Positions 5,759 to 10,891 of a stretch of 10,891 nt of DNA are shown piece by piece (positions within the stretch are counted from its first letter, which is position 1; each line of letters begins with the position of its first letter). Origin of the DNA: an uncultured Clostridium sp. (GTDB lineage Bacteria > Bacillota > Clostridia > Christensenellales > Pumilibacteraceae); NCBI GenBank assembly GCA_900555125.1, contig USKH01000022.1, positions 1 to 10,891 of the forward strand, given 5' to 3'. The notes under the pieces are model-generated. The model saw nothing but the letters and a program-made list of their open reading frames with translations, was not told the DNA's origin and ran no database searches. Both the position numbers and the translations under genes were made by a program.

Positions 5759-7417
5759 CTATAAAATGCCTATTACGAGGTCGTAAACCGACTGTCCGCC
5801 ATATAGAAAAGTACTCTCGGCTGCGCCGAATTTTTCCGCCAGCTCGCTTTCCAGTCCGGCTTGGTCGTTTGCCGTAAACGACAGCCCTTTAAGTACGGTG
5901 AACGCACATTTTTCCTCTATGCCCGGTACTTGCCGCAATCCTTTTACGGTAGCTTTTACTACGTCGTTTTCGGCTGCGACCAATCTGCTTCCTATAAACG
6001 CAACATAATCGCCTTTACGGCAGCCGATATTTCCGTCTGAATAATCTTTAACCGCCTTTGCCACGAACAGCGTCGTAACGCCCTCCGCGCCTTCTTTCAT
6101 CGCGGAAATACGCTCATCGGCATCTTCTATGTCTGCGCTGCCCATAACGAGCGCGTAGTATCCTTCCATAACCGAGCGCGTGGGAATTACGGTAACGTTC
6201 TGCATTCCCGTTATTTCCTTTGCCTGCGTCGCGGCTGTATAAATGTTGCCGTTATCCGGCAGCACGACTATTTGTCGGGCGTTTATTCTGCGATACGCGT
6301 CGGCAAAATCGGACGACGGGGTGTTTATGGTCTGACCGCCGCGAAGAACGATGTCTGCCCCCACTCCCGAAAGTAGCCTTGCGGTGCCGTCACCCTCGGC
6401 GACGGCAATCACGCCGAACTCTTTGCCTGGAGTTATCGGGTTTTCCGGTTTGACCGCATTTTTTTCGGTGTGCTGAACGGTCATGTTTTCCAGCTTGAAC
6501 GAAATAAATTCGCCGTAACGTTGCGCTTCCTCTATCACGGGAGCAGGCTTTTGAGAATGTATGTGAACTTTTACTATGTCGCCGTCGCGAATAACCACAA
6601 GCGAATCGCCGAGCGTTTGCAATTTTTGCGTGAATTTGCCCGTATCGAATGCGTTTTCTTGCAGTTTTGCGTTGAGAAGCTGCAACAAAAACTCGGTGCA
6701 ATAGCCGTAAGTAAATTGGCTGTCGGCATTAAAGCAATTGGCTTTGACGTTTTCGCCTCCGGTGTTTTCTTTGCCCGGAAGAGCCATCCCGTCGCAAGTC
6801 ACGGGGTCGCCGTAAAACGCCCTTACCATGCCTTCCACAATGGCTATATATCCAACCGCACCGCTGTCTAAAACGCCCGCTTCGCGAAGCGCGGGCAGCA
6901 TATCGGGCGTACGAAGCACGCTTTTACGCATCTCGGCAAGGTACATTGAAAATGCGTCGCCTATGGTTGCCGAGCCGTAAATCTGACCTTTGATGTTTTC
7001 TATTCCCTCGCGCGCGACGGTAAGCACCGTGCCTTCCACCGGGTGAACGACTGCGCGATATGCCGTTTTATATGCCGAAATAAGCGCGTTTTTTACCTGC
7101 CCGGGATTTACCACGTCCTCTTTGGCAAGCTCGGCGTAAAAGCCCTTGAACAGCTGTGACAGAATGACGCCCGAATTTCCGCGAGCTCCCATCAGCATGC
7201 CCGAGCTGACCCCTTTTAAGTATTCTCCGAGCGAATCGGAAGAAGTTGCGCTTTCTATACCGGACGACAGAGTGCGGCACATATTGGTGCCGGTATCGCC
7301 GTCGGGGACGGGGAAAACGTTCATATCGTTTATTTCTGCCTGTTTCAGGCGAATGTTGTTTAATCCCGAGCGTATCATTTGCTCGAACAACCTTCCGTTT
7401 AATCTGTTTTGTTTCAT
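5759..7417 (-). CDS. fakA: FakA-type fatty acid kinase (DhaL/DAK2 domain, YloV family)
   Basis: 552 residues, close to the usual FakA/YloV length. The N-terminal DhaL kinase domain (about 1-200) shows NVFPVPDGDTGTNM at 33-46, whose Asp residues hold magnesium and ATP, then GARGNSG at 77-83 and HPVEGTVLT at about 125-133. The middle domain has Cys240 in YGYCTE and His285/His287 in VHIHSQ, matching by position the zinc-site residues I recall for Staphylococcus FakA. The C-terminal domain ends with the typical GGQxVYDLVIGI motif. FakA phosphorylates fatty acids held by FakB, allowing exogenous fatty acids to enter phospholipids. The start was set at the ATG two bases past the transporter stop; an in-frame extension of 36 codons is Lys/Arg-rich, overlaps the transporter and lies outside the domain. 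The ribosome site is weak, so coupling is likely. Confidence 0.92.
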   Translation of the reverse strand: MKQNRLNGRLFEQMIRSGLNNIRLKQAEINDMNVFPVPDGDTGTNMCRTLSSGIESATSSDSLGEYLKGVSSGMLMGARGNSGVILSQLFKGFYAELAKEDVVNPGQVKNALISAYKTAYRAVVHPVEGTVLTVAREGIENIKGQIYGSATIGDAFSMYLAEMRKSVLRTPDMLPALREAGVLDSGAVGYIAIVEGMVRAFYGDPVTCDGMALPGKENTGGENVKANCFNADSQFTYGYCTEFLLQLLNAKLQENAFDTGKFTQKLQTLGDSLVVIRDGDIVKVHIHSQKPAPVIEEAQRYGEFISFKLENMTVQHTEKNAVKPENPITPGKEFGVIAVAEGDGTARLLSGVGADIVLRGGQTINTPSSDFADAYRRINARQIVVLPDNGNIYTAATQAKEITGMQNVTVIPTRSVMEGYYALVMGSADIEDADERISAMKEGAEGVTTLFVAKAVKDYSDGNIGCRKGDYVAFIGSRLVAAENDVVKATVKGLRQVPGIEEKCAFTVLKGLSFTANDQAGLESELAEKFGAAESTFLYGGQSVYDLVIGIL

Positions 7418-7419
7418 TT

Positions 7420-8796
7420 TCAGTTGTTTTCTTCGCTTTCGGTATTTGTTTCCGCACCGACGATTTTTTGGTTTTCGGTTTTTTCTTTTTTTCCGAGACG
7501 GGCGATAGAGTGCGGCAACAACCATGTCCCCGCAAGCGAAACCGCCATGGCTATTGCCGAAATAAGCGTCAGATAACTCATCCCGCCGTACTGTTTAAGA
7601 ACTACAAGAACTATTCCGGTTGCTATACCTGAAGCCACGCCGGCAAACAAGCCCTGCACGGCAAAGTACATTGCCGACCGCGTAATACCCGTGCGAGCCT
7701 CGTCTTCGGCGGCAAGTTGCGACGGCACCGAATACGCCACCGAAAACAGCGCGCCCACCGAAAACGAACTTATAAGTCCGCCGATTATCGACAAAACCGT
7801 GCGCAGCGTTCCTTCGTGAAGAAACGACACTCCAAACAGTGCAGTCATTCCGGCGGCAAACACAAGAAGAACGTAGCGGAACGCAAAACGGAATCCGTGC
7901 TTTTCTATCAGTTTATTGTACAGTACAAGCGTAAAAGGAACGGGAACAAAAGCCGCCAGCATTACAAGAATCATACTCATGCCCGTGTACGAAAAATATT
8001 CGTTTATGCCGCCCAGAAACAGCTGCACTCCGAAAGTCATAACCGAATACACGCACATCCATATAACAAAGCTTCTGTCCCTGAACGTATAGGCAAGCGA
8101 TTTGAAAAGGTTTACCGATTTTTCCTGCGGCGCGTCCGACTTAAGCGTGGACGGTTCCTTTATCATGAACATGGGAATAAGCATCAGAAGCACGAGCGGC
8201 AGCGAAATCATGGCGACAAGACGGATATTCATGCCTTTGAGCAGCATTCCCACCGCCACGTAGCCGATGATGAAATACACGATATCGCACACCGATTTTA
8301 CGTTGGAAATATAGTTTCTGTCCGCTTCGCTGTCCACTATCTCGGTGAAAGTCGCGTAGTAAGTAACCATGGTGAGCGTGTACGCGGTGTAATATATGCA
8401 CAACGTTACGCCGTAAAAAATCGTATTTACAAGGCTTTCTCCGTCAACGGGCGTGATGAGCGCAAAAGCCGAATAGGACAAAATAAGCACTATAAGCCCA
8501 CCCAGAAGCGTGGGACGGCGACGCCCCCATTTGCTTTTCAGATTGTCGGTAAGCGACGCCATGGGTATGTCGATTATGCCGTCGATTATTTTTGCTACAA
8601 GACCGAACGCCATCCACACACCCGCAATTACGAGATCTTTTCCTTCAAACGTCTGGTTTTTTATCGCGTCCTCGCCGAATCCGCCGATAAGCAGCGCGCT
8701 GCACAGGTACGATCCCACGATTATGTTGAGAAGGTTTACTCCCATTGCCGAGCATGCATAGAAAAACATTTGTCTGCGACTTGTAAGTTTTTTCAT
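7420..8796 (-). CDS. GPH-family (MelB-like) MFS sugar:cation symporter
   Basis: 458 residues, the usual length for glycoside-pentoside-hexuronide:cation symporters, with about twelve hydrophobic segments. The signature after the second membrane segment is clear: a DxxxD pair (Asp72, Asp76), then a loop with TDNLKSKWGRRRP (83-95). In MelB the equivalent acidic pair binds the coupling cation; here Lys69 stands about where MelB has an Arg. The protein ends in a hydrophilic tail rich in Lys, Glu and Asn. The substrate cannot be read from the sequence; family members carry sugars and glucuronides, and some homologues have unknown cargo. The ribosome site AAGGA lies nine bases before the ATG. The TGA stop is two bases before the FakA start, so the transporter and kinase are probably coupled. 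Its place between fakB-like and fakA-like genes is unusual. Confidence 0.88.
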   Translation of the reverse strand: MKKLTSRRQMFFYACSAMGVNLLNIIVGSYLCSALLIGGFGEDAIKNQTFEGKDLVIAGVWMAFGLVAKIIDGIIDIPMASLTDNLKSKWGRRRPTLLGGLIVLILSYSAFALITPVDGESLVNTIFYGVTLCIYYTAYTLTMVTYYATFTEIVDSEADRNYISNVKSVCDIVYFIIGYVAVGMLLKGMNIRLVAMISLPLVLLMLIPMFMIKEPSTLKSDAPQEKSVNLFKSLAYTFRDRSFVIWMCVYSVMTFGVQLFLGGINEYFSYTGMSMILVMLAAFVPVPFTLVLYNKLIEKHGFRFAFRYVLLVFAAGMTALFGVSFLHEGTLRTVLSIIGGLISSFSVGALFSVAYSVPSQLAAEDEARTGITRSAMYFAVQGLFAGVASGIATGIVLVVLKQYGGMSYLTLISAIAMAVSLAGTWLLPHSIARLGKKEKTENQKIVGAETNTESEENN

Positions 8797-8835
8797 TTTT
8801 TTGATTCCTTTTTTACTTTTCGGTTGTTTTTAAGT

Positions 8836-9777
8836 TTATTTCTGTGCAAGAAGTTCGGTTACTATCCTTTTTTCTTCTTCCAGCCCGTCGGAAATGGGTT
8901 TTCCGAAATAGTAAGCCGCCATAAGTCCGGGTCCCACGTTTATGCCGCTGCTTGAAAACACGTCGGTCATATAAATAGCCTTGGGGTGGAATTTTTCCTC
9001 GATCATATCGCGGTATGCAAGCGCTTGCTTGTTACGATTGGAATCGGCGATGAGAATAATATTCTCTTCGGGCTTTTCGATGGTTTTTTCCATGTAGCCG
9101 AGAAACACACGGTAAGCCTGTTTTTCACCCTTGGCTTTTCCCAGAACGGTGGTAAGACCGTTGTTGTCCAGCTCTCCGACAGGCTTGATTCCGGCAAGCG
9201 TGCCGAAAAATGCCTTTGCATGATTTAATCTGCCTTTTTTGGCGACAAACGACAGGTCGTCCAGCCAGCCTGCCTGATGAAAACGATTTTTGTTCGCTTC
9301 CAGCCAGTCGGCGGTTTCGTCCAGTGTTTTTTCCTGTTCGCGCATAAGAGAAGCGTAAACCGACATAAGTCCCATAGCCACGCTGTAACGCAGCGAATCG
9401 ACCACACGGACGCGCGCGTCGGGATGAGCGGCTACAAAATCGTCCGCGCCTTTTTTTGCGAAATTGTACGTTCCGCTGAGTGCGGAAGAAATGGTTAAAA
9501 TAAGCACTCCTTTGCCCTCGCGGTAATACTTTTCGATTGCGGCGGCAAATTCGGCGGGACTGGGCGGCGCGGTGGAATAATCGTTGGGCCGAGAACGGAG
9601 ATCCTTGTAGAATTTTTCTTTCTCCAGTCCTTCCTTTTGCCAGTCAAGCATACATTCGCGTTCTTTTCCGTCGGGCGAGGTGTAGTGTGCGCCGATGAAG
9701 TCGATTGAAAAGTCCTTGCGGATCGCGGCGTTTAAGTCGCAAGTGCTGTCGGGTAAAATAACAAAATTGTCTTTCAT
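8836..9777 (-). CDS. DegV family fatty-acid-binding protein (FakB type)
   Basis: 313 residues, somewhat longer than the usual 280-290. Family motifs occur in order: DST at 10-12, TAPPSP at 69-74 (usually TSQPSP), ISSALSGTY at 96-104, VDS at 126-128, and a KKGR motif with Arg183. DegV/FakB proteins hold a fatty acid with its carboxylate buried and present it to FakA for phosphorylation, giving acyl phosphate for phospholipid synthesis. The fatA-type kinase partner (FakA) is two genes downstream in the same operon, which supports this role. One oddity: the usual HxGPG near the C-terminus reads NVGPG here, with Asn280 where His is expected. The start is supported by GGAG eight bases upstream and by the ATGA overlap with hydrolase A. 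A 39-base spacer follows. The bound lipid cannot be told from sequence. Confidence 0.9.
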   Translation of the reverse strand: MKDNFVILPDSTCDLNAAIRKDFSIDFIGAHYTSPDGKERECMLDWQKEGLEKEKFYKDLRSRPNDYSTAPPSPAEFAAAIEKYYREGKGVLILTISSALSGTYNFAKKGADDFVAAHPDARVRVVDSLRYSVAMGLMSVYASLMREQEKTLDETADWLEANKNRFHQAGWLDDLSFVAKKGRLNHAKAFFGTLAGIKPVGELDNNGLTTVLGKAKGEKQAYRVFLGYMEKTIEKPEENIILIADSNRNKQALAYRDMIEEKFHPKAIYMTDVFSSSGINVGPGLMAAYYFGKPISDGLEEEKRIVTELLAQK

Positions 9778-10715
9778 TTTTTTTCTCCTGTGTATTTATT
9801 TATAAATTCAAAAAATTGTTTTTCGGTTTTTTCGCCGCCCGCTACCATTGCCACTGCGTGACCGGCACCCCGTACCGAAATAAGTTTTTTTTCGGACGAG
9901 CAATGCCTGTACATATCTAAAAAATCGCCTTCGGGCGTCACTATGTCGATGTTGCCCCACACGAACAGCGCGGGAACGGTAGTTTTTTCAAGCGAAGAAA
10001 TGTTGCTTGCATAAAAATCCACGCCGATTTTCTTTTTGGTAAGCCACCGCTGCATTGTAAACAGAAAGTCCGGAAGATGCCTAGCGGACGTTAAACTGTG
10101 TTCAAGCTCATACAGCGACGTGTAACCGCTCTCGATTATCATGGCTTTTACGCGTTCGTCCTCGATCTTATCCGAAGCGAACGCTATTGTTGCCGCTCCC
10201 ATGGATATTCCGTACAGCACGATGTTCGCGATATTTGCATACGTACGGCAAAATTTTATCCATTCAAGCAGATCGTACTGCTCTTTAAGTCCGTACGAAG
10301 TATATTCGCCTTCGCTTTCGCCGTACGCCCTCTGCTCGATTATAAGCAGCGAATAGCCTTTTTTAAGCAGCTTTTCGGCATACACTCCGAAATTGTTAAG
10401 GCTGTATGCATGCGCTCCGTGGCACATAATAACAAGTGTGTCGTTTGTGCCTTCGTAATGCCGCGCCGACAGTTTAAGTCCGTCAAAAGAAGTAATATAA
10501 ACACGCTCGTACGGCATTTTTTCCATTCTTTGCCGAGCCGCAAGCATTTCTTCGCGGTGCAGATCGTACGCCGGACCGTCGAGATTGCCTATCTTTTCGG
10601 GTTTGTCGCGCCTGAAAAACCGCTCGAACATGGCTACGTTTACGCAGATATGCGACACGACGTACCCGAGCGCAAGAAAAACTATTACTCCGAGAGTTAT
10701 ATATAAAGCTGTCAT
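9774..10715 (-). CDS. Membrane-anchored alpha/beta hydrolase (hydrolase A), intact
   Basis: 313 residues. Residues 4-27 form one hydrophobic segment (signal anchor), followed by a basic patch, so the catalytic domain is tethered to the membrane. The alpha/beta hydrolase fold is visible: CHGAHA at about 98-103 (oxyanion-hole strand), the nucleophile elbow GISMG with Ser171, the acid in WGNID (Asp257), and the base in GAGHA (His286). The triad is therefore complete. The substrate is unknown; an esterase, lipase or peptidase-like role is possible. I chose the ATG that overlaps the upstream stop as ATGA. An in-frame GTG five codons earlier is possible but sits inside AGGTG with no convincing ribosome site. 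The gene ends in another ATGA overlap with the DegV gene. It resembles the two other hydrolases of this unit in layout. Confidence 0.85.
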   Translation of the reverse strand: MTALYITLGVIVFLALGYVVSHICVNVAMFERFFRRDKPEKIGNLDGPAYDLHREEMLAARQRMEKMPYERVYITSFDGLKLSARHYEGTNDTLVIMCHGAHAYSLNNFGVYAEKLLKKGYSLLIIEQRAYGESEGEYTSYGLKEQYDLLEWIKFCRTYANIANIVLYGISMGAATIAFASDKIEDERVKAMIIESGYTSLYELEHSLTSARHLPDFLFTMQRWLTKKKIGVDFYASNISSLEKTTVPALFVWGNIDIVTPEGDFLDMYRHCSSEKKLISVRGAGHAVAMVAGGEKTEKQFFEFINKYTGEKK

Positions 10716-10891
10716 TTCTTCTTTTTGCACCTCTCGTCGTAAATTTCTTTCAACCTTTGCTCCTTTTGGTAGAGAAGCTCGGTTTTCTCTTTCATGAAAT
10801 CGGATGACGAGCCTTTTTTCTCCTTTGCGTCGATATAAACCGGCTCGCCTATTACTACCGTTTGTCGCTGCCAGACGGTATCGCGCTTTTT
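10712..10891 (-). CDS. Probable PlsC-type 1-acylglycerol-3-phosphate acyltransferase, C-terminal end only
   Basis: Only the last 59 residues and the TGA stop lie in the window; the gene continues past the right edge. The fragment begins with a basic stretch, then a short beta-strand-like segment VVIGEPVYID, then a Lys/Glu-rich helical tail ending KKKK. The 'viGePi' strand followed by a charged helix is typical of the end of PlsC-family acyltransferases, which move an acyl chain onto lysophosphatidate at the membrane. The catalytic HxxxxD motif would be upstream and cannot be seen, so the family call rests on the tail alone. The stop overlaps the ATG of the next gene by four bases (ATGA), so the two are probably translationally coupled. 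The presence of FakA and FakB genes in the same unit fits a phospholipid role. Other acyltransferases with a similar tail cannot be excluded. Confidence 0.5.
   Translation of the reverse strand, partial: KKRDTVWQRQTVVIGEPVYIDAKEKKGSSSDFMKEKTELLYQKEQRLKEIYDERCKKKK

Noticed and set aside
7418..7525. 36-codon N-terminal extension of FakA
   Set aside because: It is a Lys/Arg-rich shadow of the symporter end. FakA homology begins at the ATG at 7415-7417, two bases after the symporter stop.
7717..8955. 412-codon plus-strand reading frame
   Set aside because: It is antisense to the symporter and DegV genes, and its His/Arg-rich translation is typical of the reverse frame of membrane protein genes.
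10716..10730. GTG start five codons upstream for hydrolase A
   Set aside because: The ATG that overlaps the upstream stop as ATGA fits the same coupling pattern as the next gene pair, and the GTG lacks a spaced ribosome site.

Overview
The whole window reads as one minus-strand transcription unit of at least 13 genes, entering at the right edge and leaving at the left edge. Strong AGGAG-type ribosome sites, ATGA start/stop overlaps and spacers of at most 81 bases separate the genes. No plus-strand gene, RNA gene, CRISPR array or insertion sequence could be supported. The gene families (FakA/YloV-type kinase, DegV/FakB lipid-binding protein, GPH symporter, CxxCG zinc-ribbon membrane proteins) suggest a Bacillota, probably a clostridial gut-type bacterium. 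This is an inference from gene content, and the species is not identifiable.

Right part (about 5.7-10.9 kb), in order of transcription: the C-terminal end of a probable PlsC-type acyltransferase; an intact membrane-anchored alpha/beta hydrolase (hydrolase A); a DegV-family fatty-acid-binding protein (FakB type); a GPH-family sugar:cation symporter; and a FakA-type fatty acid kinase. FakA plus FakB phosphorylate fatty acids, and PlsC-type enzymes place acyl chains on glycerophosphate, so this half looks like a fatty acid capture and phospholipid module.

Middle (3.66-5.75 kb): two more membrane-anchored alpha/beta hydrolases. Hydrolase B is split by a frameshift and carries Cys where the nucleophile Ser is expected. 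Hydrolase C is intact.

Left part (0.07-3.65 kb): six consecutive paralogous membrane proteins, called ZR1-ZR6 here in order of transcription. Each has an N-terminal four-Cys zinc ribbon, a linker that differs completely in length and charge, and three predicted membrane segments with a shared Gly-x-Lys-Pro/TLxxG motif before the last one. The positive-inside rule puts the zinc ribbon in the cytosol. The function is unknown. This tandem family, in one operon with lipid-uptake and hydrolase genes, is the most noteworthy feature, and the array may continue past the left edge.
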